64,000 bases of DNA. Source: Shewanella sp. VB17 (GTDB lineage Bacteria > Pseudomonadota > Gammaproteobacteria > Enterobacterales > Shewanellaceae). Under the pieces are notes generated by a model. It had not been told where the DNA came from and did no database searches. It saw only the letters and a list, made by a program, of their open reading frames with translations. How positions within the stretch are numbered: the first letter of the stretch is position 1; every line of letters starts with the position of its first letter. Positions 8,906 to 18,247 of the stretch are shown piece after piece. The position numbers and the translations under genes were made by a program. The DNA is taken from NCBI RefSeq assembly GCF_013248905.1, contig NZ_JABRVS010000001.1, positions 1,178,001 through 1,242,000 of the forward strand, written 5' to 3'.

Positions 8906-10169
8906 GTATTTCAGGCTTCGGCCAACTTAGTATAAAACACGTTTTATCTTCACAGCTTTCAAGTTTAACGTTTCCTTTATGCCTATCCATAATTCGTTTG
9001 ATAATTGCTAAGCCCAGACCATGTCCTTTATTGCCATTTTGTACAGATTGACTACGGTAGAAAGGTTCAAATATTTTACTTTGGTCTTTCTTTGGTACTC
9101 CAGGTCCATCGTTGGCGACGCACAGGTAGATATGCTGCTGACTTTGTTCTATTTCAATGTTTATTTCGTGTTGAGCGAACCTTTGGGCGTTAGTGATTAA
9201 GTTTTGTATCGCTCTTTCAATCAGGGATGGATCACCCAAAAGGTAGACTGGCAGTGCGTTATTATTGCATTTTATCGGTGGTGTATTTGATGATGATAAA
9301 CGCTTAATGGTTTGCAGGGTAATTGCGGTAAGATCGCAATGTTCAAACTGTGCTTCTTTACGTTGTGACTCAAGGCTTGCATAGGTGAGCAACTCTTGCA
9401 AGAGGTTCTCCATTTCCTTAACATCGAGCTGCATTTCTTCAATAAACTCGGTTCTACGTTGTTCGTCTGAATCTGGTTTACAGTAATGAGGCATTAATGC
9501 CAAAGCGAACTTTAATCTAGCGAGTGGGGTACGAATTTCATGAGAAACAGCATTAGACAAGTGTTTTTGGTTTTCGATCAGGGTACTTATTTGCTTGGAC
9601 ATTTCATTAAATGTTGTGGCCAATGGTAGTACTTGTGAGCGAGGAGAAAGTTCTATTTGTGTGTCCCACTTTGCTTGTCCAAATTCATGAGTGGCATTAC
9701 GCAGGGTTTTTAAATCTCTTGATAATGGCCATACCCAGATAAGTGCAATTAGCCCTAATGATAAATAGAAAAATAAGGTAAAGAGTTTACGTAAGGGAGC
9801 GCGTGGATCGATTTCGATGGGACCCGCGATTAGAATTTGTTGGTCAACCTTGATAAAATGGAGCTCTAAATGATCATCTAATGTGGTGATAACGACATTT
9901 TTATTCGTTAACGTGTGCTGATTTGCTAAGGCTATTTGATTAGAATCTACCAGCTCAAGTGGGTAACGAGGGTTGTGACCTATTTGGGTTAAGTAGTCTA
10001 AGCGGTCTTGTTCCGGTAGCTTACTCAGTAATTGTGCTAATGCGATTAGCGGTGCATCCATTGAACCGCTGTCTTCGACATTATTTTGCCAAATGTTATC
10101 TAATGTCCAACCTATACCTAATATACTTAAGCTGATGAGCAGATACAGGCTGATAAAAAGTCGTTTCAA
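8892..10169 (-). CDS. Sensor histidine kinase (RstB-like architecture)
   Basis: This 425-residue transmembrane kinase has a first membrane helix at residues 4-24, a periplasmic sensor of about 100 residues, a second helix at about 129-148 and a HAMP linker (about 149-200). The HisKA domain carries the phospho-acceptor His210 in NAVSHEIRTPLARL. The HATPase domain shows the N box (NLITNAQRFA), DGPGVP and GHGLGLAI. It lies 53 bp downstream of its response regulator in a four-gene cluster, so it most likely senses an envelope condition and phosphorylates that regulator. The signal is unknown. Confidence 0.88.
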   Translation of the reverse strand: MKRLFISLYLLISLSILGIGWTLDNIWQNNVEDSGSMDAPLIALAQLLSKLPEQDRLDYLTQIGHNPRYPLELVDSNQIALANQHTLTNKNVVITTLDDHLELHFIKVDQQILIAGPIEIDPRAPLRKLFTLFFYLSLGLIALIWVWPLSRDLKTLRNATHEFGQAKWDTQIELSPRSQVLPLATTFNEMSKQISTLIENQKHLSNAVSHEIRTPLARLKFALALMPHYCKPDSDEQRRTEFIEEMQLDVKEMENLLQELLTYASLESQRKEAQFEHCDLTAITLQTIKRLSSSNTPPIKCNNNALPVYLLGDPSLIERAIQNLITNAQRFAQHEINIEIEQSQQHIYLCVANDGPGVPKKDQSKIFEPFYRSQSVQNGNKGHGLGLAIIKRIMDRHKGNVKLESCEDKTCFILSWPKPEILIPK

Positions 10170-10222
10170 TGTTTAGTTCCGTCTATAACGCAGTTTAGTT
10201 AAAACTGACTTTTCAATTAAAT

Positions 10223-10936
10223 TTAATTAGTCCACGCTTCAGGAGCAAATAAGTAACCTTGTCCCCAAACAGTTTTAATTCTAAAAGGTGTTTCAACATT
10301 ATCACCCAGTTTCTTTCTCAATCTTGAGACCCTCACGTCGATTTTTCTATCTTTACCGTCAAAATCGATATTAAGCAAGTATTGGTAAATATATTGACGA
10401 CTTAATACTTGCCCAGCTTGAGAGGCCAATAACCAGAGAAGTTCAAACTCATGGCTAGTCAAATCCACTTCAAGATCGTCAAGCCTAATGACTTGAACAT
10501 GAGGATCTATGCTTAGTTTTCCGAAAGATAAACAATGAGACTCTACTTTAGGTGGTTTTGCCGTTCTGCGTAGTAAGTTATTAATTCTGGCAATGAGAAG
10601 AGCGGGATCGACAGGTTTGACGACATAGTCATCGGCACCTAACTCTAAGCCTTTGACCTGATCTTCCGCTGAGCCGAGGGCGCTCATCAGTAAAATAGGA
10701 CCAGCGAAGTAGTCTGGTAATTTCTCACATAATGTTAAACCGTCCATTCCAGGAAGCATAATATCGAGTAGAATGATGTCAGGTTTATAGTTAATCAGGC
10801 GTGTGAGTACAGTGTCACCTCTACGTTCAACTTCAACGTGAATTCCATGAGACTTTAAATAGTCCATAATCAAATTGGCGAGGCGAATATCATCTTCTAC
10901 CAGTAAGACTCTATGGGGTGGTTGAGGATCTGTCAT
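10223..10936 (-). CDS. OmpR-family response regulator
   Basis: This 237-residue regulator has a receiver domain (acidic pocket ED at 14-15, phospho-acceptor Asp58 in LLDIMLPGMDG, Thr/Ser and Lys in the KPVDPALL segment). A winged-helix DNA-binding domain follows (LTSHEFELLWLLA, DVRVSRLRKKLGD, KTVWGQGYLF). The start at ATG 10936 is chosen because its A overlaps the stop of the DUF3019 gene (TAATG arrangement); a start five codons upstream is possible. It is expected to be phosphorylated by the adjacent kinase and to control mipA and other envelope genes (inference). Confidence 0.88.
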   Translation of the reverse strand: MTDPQPPHRVLLVEDDIRLANLIMDYLKSHGIHVEVERRGDTVLTRLINYKPDIILLDIMLPGMDGLTLCEKLPDYFAGPILLMSALGSAEDQVKGLELGADDYVVKPVDPALLIARINNLLRRTAKPPKVESHCLSFGKLSIDPHVQVIRLDDLEVDLTSHEFELLWLLASQAGQVLSRQYIYQYLLNIDFDGKDRKIDVRVSRLRKKLGDNVETPFRIKTVWGQGYLFAPEAWTN

Positions 10937-11355
10937 TAGAATAAACTCCAAGGGTTACGATAGCGTCTTCTCACTTTGGCTTCTACAGTCGGTGTGACTT
11001 CTAGTTTGACCTTAGCAAGCGTTTCATGTGTTGCTTTATCTATCATTACAAACTGAATATCTTCTGTTGTGCTTATATTTAAGTTTAATGAATTAACCTC
11101 AGCACTTTCTGAACACCATTTAGCCATGTGTTCATAGTCAGATAAAATACAGATTGACCTGAGTTGCTCACTTTCCCAAGAGAGCTGTACCATTAACTCA
11201 CAAGTGAGCTGCTTATCAGAGGTGATACAAAATTCGGGCGATATGGTTAGTTTGGTCCTTAATTGTTCAGTTTCATTTGCTAGTGTCTGTTTACTGCTCG
11301 TGATTGTTAAGCAGAGCAACAGAAATAAAGTCATTATGGTTGTGGATATTTTCAC
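10936..11355 (-). CDS. DUF3019 periplasmic protein
   Basis: This 139-residue protein has a signal peptide (residues 1-26, ending near TLANETEQ) and a compact beta-rich domain. Four conserved cysteines (FCITSDKQLTC, SICILSDYEHMAKWC) suggest two disulfides, and the C-terminus is basic (KVRRRYRNPWSLF). It matches DUF3019, a Shewanella-type family found between mipA and a two-component pair as here. It may modulate sensing by the kinase in the periplasm; this is inferred purely from operon position. Its stop overlaps the response regulator start by one base. Confidence 0.75.
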   Translation of the reverse strand: MKISTTIMTLFLLLCLTITSSKQTLANETEQLRTKLTISPEFCITSDKQLTCELMVQLSWESEQLRSICILSDYEHMAKWCSESAEVNSLNLNISTTEDIQFVMIDKATHETLAKVKLEVTPTVEAKVRRRYRNPWSLF

Positions 11356-11360
11356 CTGTT

Positions 11361-12236
11361 TTAAAATCTATAACTTGTACCAATATAAAAGGTACTCGTA
11401 TAGTCTTCGTTAAGTAGCGGACTTTCAGCTATTTCATCAGCAATTTTTGTGTATCGAGCTAAAAATAACAGATCCCAATGCTGACTCATGACGTAATGGC
11501 TGGTCAATTCAATTCCTGTGTTTAATGCTGATTTTGCCTTGTAGGCACGACTCCAATAAAGACTTTCACTTTCTCTAACCCCGTAATAATAATCTACTAG
11601 GTTTTCACTTTTCCAGTCTAACCTCAGTGCCAATTCAAAATTCCAGTTATTGACAGCTAGATTATAAAGCCATTTTACTTTAGCTTCGGTACCTTGGTGT
11701 ACATTTAGTACATCGTGGGCTAGTGAAAAGTTAATGATACCGGCTCGGGTGTAAAAAAAAGCTTCTAGGCCACCTAGATAAGTAAATCTTCTTTTATCTA
11801 AAGGGCCGATAACAGGTGGGCTAACGGTTCTTGAGAATGTTCTTGTAAGATTAGTGGCTGGGTTCCTTTGAAGCTCATTGGTACCTGCGATAAAAATATT
11901 TGATGGATCCCAGCGATGAAAGTATGCACTGTCGGTACTGAGACTCGTGGTTAAGTTAAGAGTGAATTGTTCTTCTTCGGCTAATGTGTAGCCGACATTG
12001 CCATTATCAAAAAACCAACTTTCACCGTAATAAGCAAAAGTAGGTATTAGATAGATAGGCATATCATCGTAATCTTTAAGTGGGTTACTGCGTTCACCAT
12101 AACCAAAAGCAAGACCAATATCCCAGCGGCTAAGTTCGATACATTTAGTTTCGTTTTCGCAGGGTATAGCGTCATGCCCCCAAGAGAAGAAAGGGAGAAA
12201 AATGTAGGCAAAGGCAACCAGTTTGAACCTGTTCAT
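11361..12236 (-). CDS. MipA/OmpV-family outer-membrane protein
   Basis: From ATG 12236 the product is about 291 residues, with a signal peptide (MNRFKLVAFAYIFLPFFSWGHD). A beta-barrel body follows with typical MipA/OmpV features: GLAFGYGERSNPLKDYDDMPIYLIPTFAYYGESWFFDNGNVGYTL and a C-terminal FYIGTSYRF ending in Phe. MipA in E. coli scaffolds murein hydrolase and synthase; OmpV-like proteins are osmo- or antibiotic-related. An upstream in-frame extension to 12326 would bury the signal peptide and is not favoured. First gene of the DUF3019/two-component operon. Confidence 0.82.
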   Translation of the reverse strand: MNRFKLVAFAYIFLPFFSWGHDAIPCENETKCIELSRWDIGLAFGYGERSNPLKDYDDMPIYLIPTFAYYGESWFFDNGNVGYTLAEEEQFTLNLTTSLSTDSAYFHRWDPSNIFIAGTNELQRNPATNLTRTFSRTVSPPVIGPLDKRRFTYLGGLEAFFYTRAGIINFSLAHDVLNVHQGTEAKVKWLYNLAVNNWNFELALRLDWKSENLVDYYYGVRESESLYWSRAYKAKSALNTGIELTSHYVMSQHWDLLFLARYTKIADEIAESPLLNEDYTSTFYIGTSYRF

Positions 12237-12557
12237 GACACCGCTTATTACACTCATCACAGAATTAACACCTAGGATAACATTATAAAAGAGACTTAGG
12301 CAGAGGTTTTGCTCTATTTGATGCAAACTGATACGTGATAGTCGAGTCTTTTTTTAGCGTTACTTTGTTGTTTTTATTGTTTTTACTCTCTTCTAATGCC
12401 GAATTGTACAAAACAACCCATAGGTAAAGACTATACCAGATAAAGAAAAAGACTATTTTTCTTTATGCGCATTTATGCTTATTGTAAGCAATATAAGAAA
12501 TGATTGTTTTATAAACTAGCGATGAATGATTTATTTTGCCTTTAAAAGGATAACACC

Positions 12558-13733
12558 ATGGCGCGAGTACATTTTGACTGGACAGATCCCTTACAGCTAA
12601 ACACTTTACTCTCTGATGAGGAGAGAATGATACGCGATAGCGTGTATGACTATGCTCAAGATAAATTGATGAGTCGAGTGCTAATGGCTAATCGAGAGGA
12701 GTATTTTGACCGCGAGATCATGAATGAACTCGGTGAAATGGGGCTGCTGGGAGCTACATTACCTGAAAAGTACGGTTGTTCAAATGTCAATTATGTTAGC
12801 TACGGATTGGTGGCTCGTGAGATCGAGCGCGTTGACAGTGGTTACCGCTCGGCGATGAGTGTGCAGTCGTCTTTGGTGATGCACCCAATACATGCTTATG
12901 GCAGTGAAGAGCAACGAGTTAAATATTTACCTAAATTAGCCACTGGCGAATGGGTTGGGTGTTTTGGGTTAACTGAACCGGATGTCGGTTCTGATCCCGG
13001 CGGGATGAAAACCCGTGCAGAGCCTATTGATGGCGGCTATAGGCTCAACGGCGCCAAAATGTGGATCACCAACTCACCGATCGCCGATGTGTTTATTGTG
13101 TGGGCAAAGCTTGAAGGTAAGATCCGTGGTTTCATTTTAGATAAGGGAATGAAAGGGTTAAGTGCACCTAAAATTGAAGGTAAATTCTCATTGCGTGCAT
13201 CAGTGACTGGTGAAATTGTGATGGATAATGTCGAAGTGTCAGAGTCTGCTTTATTGCCCAATGTGGAAGGATTAAAGGGACCATTTGGTTGTTTGAATAA
13301 AGCGCGTTACGGTATTGCTTGGGGAGCATTGGGCGCTGCTGAGTTTTGCTGGCATAGAGCTCGTCAGTACACACTTGATAGAATTCAGTTTAACCGCCCA
13401 TTAGCTGCGAACCAGCTCATTCAAAAAAAACTGGCTGATATGCAAACTGAAATCACCACAGGCTTATTTACTTGCTTACAAGCCGGACGTTTAATGGACC
13501 AAAATACCTTATCTGTTGAAGCTATCTCTTTGATTAAAAGAAATTCTTGTGGCAAGGCATTGGATATTGCTCGTATGTCTCGTGATATGCATGGAGGTAA
13601 TGGTATTTCTGATGAGTTTCATGTTATTCGCCATGTGATGAATCTCGAGGCAGTGAATACCTACGAGGGGACTCATGATATTCATGCGCTTATCTTAGGG
13701 CGAGCTCAGACAGGCATTCAGGCTTTTAGTTAA
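12558..13733 (+). CDS. Acyl-CoA dehydrogenase, glutaryl-CoA dehydrogenase type
   Basis: This 391-residue FAD enzyme has the family motifs GCFGLTEPDVGSDPGGMKTRAE (substrate/FAD contact, about 135-155), KMWITNSPIADVFIVWAK and RDMHGGNGISDEF. The catalytic base is Glu370 in NTYEGTHDIHALILGRA. The Arg/Ser pattern and MARVHFDWTDPLQL start match glutaryl-CoA dehydrogenases, which oxidise and decarboxylate glutaryl-CoA to crotonyl-CoA in lysine/tryptophan degradation. The neighbours are a 2-oxoacid dehydrogenase E1 fusion and an acyltransferase-like gene on the same strand. Confidence 0.85.
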   Translation: MARVHFDWTDPLQLNTLLSDEERMIRDSVYDYAQDKLMSRVLMANREEYFDREIMNELGEMGLLGATLPEKYGCSNVNYVSYGLVAREIERVDSGYRSAMSVQSSLVMHPIHAYGSEEQRVKYLPKLATGEWVGCFGLTEPDVGSDPGGMKTRAEPIDGGYRLNGAKMWITNSPIADVFIVWAKLEGKIRGFILDKGMKGLSAPKIEGKFSLRASVTGEIVMDNVEVSESALLPNVEGLKGPFGCLNKARYGIAWGALGAAEFCWHRARQYTLDRIQFNRPLAANQLIQKKLADMQTEITTGLFTCLQAGRLMDQNTLSVEAISLIKRNSCGKALDIARMSRDMHGGNGISDEFHVIRHVMNLEAVNTYEGTHDIHALILGRAQTGIQAFS

Positions 13734-13794
13734 GAAAAATGAGGCATTTTTTGTGTTTTAGCCTGTTAAATTAGCTAAATGAGTGGGTACAATT

Positions 13795-16038
13795 ATGGAA
13801 GATAGGGCAGTAGCGTTAGATAAAAGCTTTATTGAACGTGTCGATAAACAAGCTTTTAGTGATATAGGGCAGGGTTGGGATCATCGAAAATTAGCACTGT
13901 CTGACAGTGATTTTATCGGTATGTTTGAATCTCAGCTTAAGAGTCGATTATTGGATCTTGAATCGCGAAAAATGCGAGCAAGAAATCAAGGTTTCTACAC
14001 GATTGGTAGCTCAGGACATGAAGGAAATGCAGCTTATGGTTTAGTTTTTAAGCCAACTGATATGGCATTCCTGCATTATCGTAGCGGTGCCTTTATGATA
14101 GAGCGGAGTCGCCAAGTTCCTGGAGAAACCGTTCTTTATGATATGTTGTTGTCTTTTGCTGCATCCAGTGATGATCCCACTTCTGGTGGTCGCCATAAAG
14201 TATTGGGCAGCAAGCGACTAAGCATCCCCCCGCAAACGTCGACCATTGCCTCTCATTTGCCTAAGGCCGTCGGTGCAGCGTTGAGCATTCCGTTAACGCA
14301 TAGGTTATCAATCGCTTCTGTTATGCCCTCTGACAGTGTTGTGCTGTGCAATTTCGGCGATGCGTCAGCTAACCATGCAAGTGCTCAAACTGCGATTAAT
14401 TCCGCTTGCTGGGCAGCATATCAGCAAGTTCCGTTACCGATTGTGTTTATTTGCGAAGATAATGGTATCGGTATCTCGACTCCGACGCCTAAAGGCTGGA
14501 TTGCTGCTAATTTTAGTCAGCGTGCCTCACTTAAGTATTTCTACTGTGATGGCAGGGATGTTCTCGATTGTTACAAGGTGAGCAAGGCTGCTGCTGAATA
14601 TGCCAGAGTGCATCGTAAACCGGTGTTTCTTCATGTTAGAACAGTACGTTTAATGGGTCATGCAGGCAGTGATGCAGAAATTGCTTATATGAGTAAAGAG
14701 CAGATTTTTGACAATGAAACTCAAGATCCTTTAATTGTATCCGCGCAGCAACTCATTGAAGCTCGTTTAATGAATTCGAAACAGATCATTGTGCTTTATC
14801 AAACGATGAAGGCACGCATTGCAGCGATTGCCAATATGGCAGTGAGTCGACCTAAATTGCAAACGGTAGCGCAAGCTATGGTAGCTATTATTCCACCTAA
14901 ACTGCTTGTTAAAAGAAGTCATTATTTAGATACAAAGCACAGAGCTGTGTTGTTCAAAGCGGATAAACTGGCATTGAGCAAACCGCTTCATATGGGGAAA
15001 TTGCTCAATTTAGCTCTGACTGAATTGATGGCACGTTTGGCCAATATTGTTGTCTGTGGTGAAGATGTGGGTAAAAAAGGAGGGGTTTATCATGTGACGT
15101 CTCGCTTGGTCGAGCGCTTTGGGCCAAATCGAGTGATCAATACCTTGCTTGATGAAACTTCTATTCTGGGGTTAGCGATAGGCATGGCACATAACGGCAT
15201 CTTACCCATTCCTGAAATTCAGTTCCTTGCCTATGTACATAATGCTGAAGATCAAATCAGAGGTGAGGCGGCAACGTTACCCTTTTTCTCTGATGGACAG
15301 TTCACTAATCCTATGGTGATCCGTATTGCAGGGTTGGGTTACCAGAAAGGGTTTGGTGGGCATTTCCATAATGATAACTCTTTTGCAGTATTTAGGGATA
15401 TTCCTGGATTAATTATCGCTTGTCCATCAAATGGAGCGGATGCCGTAGCCATGTTAAGAGAGAGTGTGAGGCTCGCCCATGAGGAACAAAGAGTGGTCAT
15501 TTTTCTCGAACCTATAGCACTTTATATGACCAAAGATCTGCATGATACTGGTGATGGCCTTTGGGCAAATCGTTATATTCCAGAGCAGGATGCTAAGCCA
15601 ATGCTGTTAGGTGAAATTTACCAAGAGGGTGAAGGTGATGAGCTGGGAATTATCAGTTACGGCAATGGTTACTACCTGAGTCGTCAGGCACAGAAGATTT
15701 TGATAGAAAAGGGATTAAAAGTCAAAGTGATAGATATTCGTTGGTTGGCCCCCTTAAATATAGAGGCAATAGTTGCCAGCGTCGAAGATTGTAGGCATAT
15801 CCTAATCGTCGATGAGTGCCGCAAGACCGGCTCAATAAGTGAAGCATTAATGACGGGGTTTACTGAGTTACTCGGTCCTTCATGTCCGCCATTGGCGAGA
15901 TTAACTGCAGAAGATTGCTTTATTCCGCTTGCTGATGCGGCGACATTACCATTACCTACTAGAGAGCGTATTGTCGAAGCTGCAATGACTTTGATAGGTA
16001 AAGAGTGTGATCACGCGCTATTGAAGGAGGCGTTATAA
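13795..16038 (+). CDS. Branched-chain 2-oxoacid dehydrogenase-like E1, alpha-beta fusion
   Basis: One 747-residue polypeptide joins both halves of a thiamine-diphosphate E1. The alpha half (about 1-340) contains the ThDP motif GDASANHASAQ...EDNGIGIS and the loop RLMGHAGSDAE. The beta half (about 395-740) contains CGEDVGKKGGVYHVT, the LDETSILGLAIGMA segment and PEIQFLAYVHNAEDQ. It resembles 2-oxoisovalerate dehydrogenase E1 with fused subunits, but no E2 or E3 gene is nearby. The start is ATG 13795 or GTG 13783; neither has a good ribosome site. The gap to the dehydrogenase upstream is about 60 bp. Confidence 0.83.
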   Translation: MEDRAVALDKSFIERVDKQAFSDIGQGWDHRKLALSDSDFIGMFESQLKSRLLDLESRKMRARNQGFYTIGSSGHEGNAAYGLVFKPTDMAFLHYRSGAFMIERSRQVPGETVLYDMLLSFAASSDDPTSGGRHKVLGSKRLSIPPQTSTIASHLPKAVGAALSIPLTHRLSIASVMPSDSVVLCNFGDASANHASAQTAINSACWAAYQQVPLPIVFICEDNGIGISTPTPKGWIAANFSQRASLKYFYCDGRDVLDCYKVSKAAAEYARVHRKPVFLHVRTVRLMGHAGSDAEIAYMSKEQIFDNETQDPLIVSAQQLIEARLMNSKQIIVLYQTMKARIAAIANMAVSRPKLQTVAQAMVAIIPPKLLVKRSHYLDTKHRAVLFKADKLALSKPLHMGKLLNLALTELMARLANIVVCGEDVGKKGGVYHVTSRLVERFGPNRVINTLLDETSILGLAIGMAHNGILPIPEIQFLAYVHNAEDQIRGEAATLPFFSDGQFTNPMVIRIAGLGYQKGFGGHFHNDNSFAVFRDIPGLIIACPSNGADAVAMLRESVRLAHEEQRVVIFLEPIALYMTKDLHDTGDGLWANRYIPEQDAKPMLLGEIYQEGEGDELGIISYGNGYYLSRQAQKILIEKGLKVKVIDIRWLAPLNIEAIVASVEDCRHILIVDECRKTGSISEALMTGFTELLGPSCPPLARLTAEDCFIPLADAATLPLPTRERIVEAAMTLIGKECDHALLKEAL

Positions 16039-16042
16039 CATT

Positions 16043-17110
16043 ATGGCGATTGAAGTAAAAAATGAATATATGAGCAAAGAGAGAGTGCTGGTTGTTGCGC
16101 CAGGAAGAGGGTGTTACAACAAGGATGAGTTGGGGTATTTACAGACCTATCATCAGGATAAAGTGGCGCTGATAAAAAGTATTGATGCCTATCGAGAAGC
16201 TTTAGGTCAAGAAAGTATTCAGCAATTAGACGCTGCTAATCAATACTCTTTTAAGCGACACACTGCAGGTGAGAATGCGTCAGCCTTAATCTATGCGTGT
16301 GCCATGGCTGACTTTATGGATATTGACACCGAAAAATATGACATTGTCGCTGTAACAGGTAATTCTATGGGCTGGTATATTGCGTTAGCTTGTGCTGGCG
16401 TACTAGATTCTGATGCAGCCATTGATGTGATTAATACCATGGGCTCAATGATGCAGACTGGATTAATTGGTGGTCAGCTAATTTACCCAGAAATGGACCA
16501 AGCGTGGCGGCGAGATAACAGGCTAACGGCAATCATTGATGATGCGATCACATTGGTGGCATCTGAATCGGATTGTGAGATTTACACATCGATTTTTCTG
16601 GGTGGGTACCGAGTATTAGCAGGCAATGAAGCAGGCCTAAAACGCCTCGAAGAGATATTGCCAAACATCGATGAACGCTACCCAATGCGTTTGTATAATC
16701 ACGGTGCATTTCATTCGCCAATGTTAGCGCATATTGCTGAGAATGGACTCAATGATCTACCTAACACTCTATTCACTTCACCTTCAGTTCCTCTAATTGA
16801 TGGTGAAGGCGGCATATGGACACCACACAGTACCGACACTGATAAGCTCAGAAATTATACTTTGGGATCGCAGGTGACGCAAAGCTATCATTTTACTAAG
16901 GCGTTACAAGTGGCAGTAAAAGAGTTTGCCCCTGATAAGATAATTGTATTAGGTCCAGGAAATACCTTAGGTGGACCCGTTGCTCAGTCATTGATTGATA
17001 TTGATTGGTTTGGTTGGGGAAATAAAGCGGATTTTTTGCAGACACAAGAAACATCGCCTAAATTGCTAGCGATGGGGAACATTGAGCAACGTAGCAAGGT
17101 ACTAAAATAG
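16043..17110 (+). CDS. Acyl-carrier-protein S-malonyltransferase-like (FabD fold) protein
   Basis: This 355-residue acyltransferase-fold protein has the nucleophile elbow GNSMGWY (Ser108) in place of the canonical GHSxG and a catalytic-type histidine in NHGAFHSPM (His224). It is an acyl/malonyl-transferase homologue, but the elbow and the absence of neighbouring fatty-acid synthase genes make transfer of malonyl groups to ACP uncertain. It begins 4 bp after the E1 fusion stop, implying co-transcription and a shared pathway. An alternative start is ATG 16070 (MSKERV), closer to where homology begins. Confidence 0.7.
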   Translation: MAIEVKNEYMSKERVLVVAPGRGCYNKDELGYLQTYHQDKVALIKSIDAYREALGQESIQQLDAANQYSFKRHTAGENASALIYACAMADFMDIDTEKYDIVAVTGNSMGWYIALACAGVLDSDAAIDVINTMGSMMQTGLIGGQLIYPEMDQAWRRDNRLTAIIDDAITLVASESDCEIYTSIFLGGYRVLAGNEAGLKRLEEILPNIDERYPMRLYNHGAFHSPMLAHIAENGLNDLPNTLFTSPSVPLIDGEGGIWTPHSTDTDKLRNYTLGSQVTQSYHFTKALQVAVKEFAPDKIIVLGPGNTLGGPVAQSLIDIDWFGWGNKADFLQTQETSPKLLAMGNIEQRSKVLK

Positions 17111-17158
17111 TGGTATGTGATAATATTTCACGAGCTACTTCTCGATTTAAGATCCGCT

Positions 17159-18031
17159 TCAAGAGGGTTTAATAGCTAAAATATCACAATGTAATTGATC
17201 TATAATCTGCTCACTTGTGTGGCCTTTTAATTTACTCAACCAATTATGGTGTTCACTGGCACCTATGATGACCATAGTGGCTTGATATTGGTCGGCAACA
17301 GCTGGAATGATGTGATCTGCGAGTCCTTCCTCCAAATGTAATTGGCTATTTTCTAAATGATAGTCTTGAGCTGAATCGACTAGATTTAACCAGTGCTGGG
17401 TTTTGATTTTTTGACGATGTGAGCGGCTTTTAGGTGGCTTGACAGCCAGACTTAAATTGTCATCTTGGAAGCAATTAACAAGATGGATTTTATGGCTCAA
17501 AATGTTAGCTAATATTTTAGTTTCATCGAGTAATTTTTTGTTAAACGCGAGGTGTTTTTTACTACGATCATTGGTTTCGATTGCGGTGAGAAGATGACCG
17601 TTTTTTCTCCATGGTTTATCACCGACTAACATCACAGATATGTGTTTTTGTCTCAGTAAACGCCATTCATTAGCTAAGAAAAACTCATGAAAAATAGGGT
17701 GGTGATTTTTGTAATTAGCAACAACCATATCGTATTGATTATACTTAAGTTCGGTGAGTATTTCTGCTGGTGCTGAATGGCTGGAAGCGTGTTTAATTTC
17801 GACCTCTAAACCTAAAGAACAATATTGCTTAATTAAATTTTCATTCTCAATTTCAAGGCGTCCATCGATTGGAGAATATGTCCCTTTAGTCAAGCTGAAC
17901 TTGGGTGGTTTTAGCTTAATTAATGTTAGTTTTGCCTGTGTTTTAGTGGCTAATAATAAGGCTTTACTTAACGCGTATTGTGCGCAAAGGTGTGGTGAAA
18001 ATACGGCTAAGATGTGTTGATGTGAAATCAT
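17159..18031 (-). CDS. Tandem universal-stress-protein (UspA-fold) protein
   Basis: The 290-residue protein consists of two Usp-like halves. The N-terminal half opens with HILAVFSPHLCAQYALSKALLLA. The second half ends with the ATP-loop-like signature VIIGASEHHNWLSKLKGHTSEQIIDQLHCDILAIKP, equivalent to the G-x2-G-x9-G(S/T) region. The size and two-domain layout resemble UspE. Role in stress survival is inferred from family only. It is convergent with the acyltransferase-like gene (48 bp between stops). Confidence 0.75.
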   Translation of the reverse strand: MISHQHILAVFSPHLCAQYALSKALLLATKTQAKLTLIKLKPPKFSLTKGTYSPIDGRLEIENENLIKQYCSLGLEVEIKHASSHSAPAEILTELKYNQYDMVVANYKNHHPIFHEFFLANEWRLLRQKHISVMLVGDKPWRKNGHLLTAIETNDRSKKHLAFNKKLLDETKILANILSHKIHLVNCFQDDNLSLAVKPPKSRSHRQKIKTQHWLNLVDSAQDYHLENSQLHLEEGLADHIIPAVADQYQATMVIIGASEHHNWLSKLKGHTSEQIIDQLHCDILAIKPS

Positions 18032-18100
18032 CGACGGGGTACCTAAAGTTTGTCTTTTGTTTGATCAACTTTAGACGACCGACGAGTAAAGGGATCGATT

Positions 18101-18130
18101 CAATAAGATTGATTTAAACTAATCTTATTG
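18101..18130. promoter_or_regulatory. 10-bp inverted repeat upstream of the Usp gene
   Basis: CAATAAGATT (18101-18110) and AATCTTATTG (18121-18130) are perfect reverse complements separated by 10 bases. The pair lies about 70-100 bp upstream of the Usp start. It could be an operator for a dimeric regulator or a stem-loop in the leader. No protein is suggested by the sequence itself. Confidence 0.35.
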
Positions 18131-18220
18131 CTTAAATGCATAGTGAGATTTAGACCCGTGAGCGAAGAGGACTCATTGATATTGAGTTATGGATAAAGTA
18201 GGTAATAGCATTTTATTTTT

Positions 18221-18247
18221 ACCATTATTAGCCATTATTAGCCATTA
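18221..18247. repeat. Three tandem copies of a 10-bp unit at a gene end
   Basis: The unit (A/G)CCATTATT(A/G) occurs three times in a row. It spans the stop codon of the YcxB-like gene and reads as Asn-Asn-Gly-stop on the minus strand. Slippage here would change the C-terminus because the unit is not a multiple of three. Confidence 0.6.
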
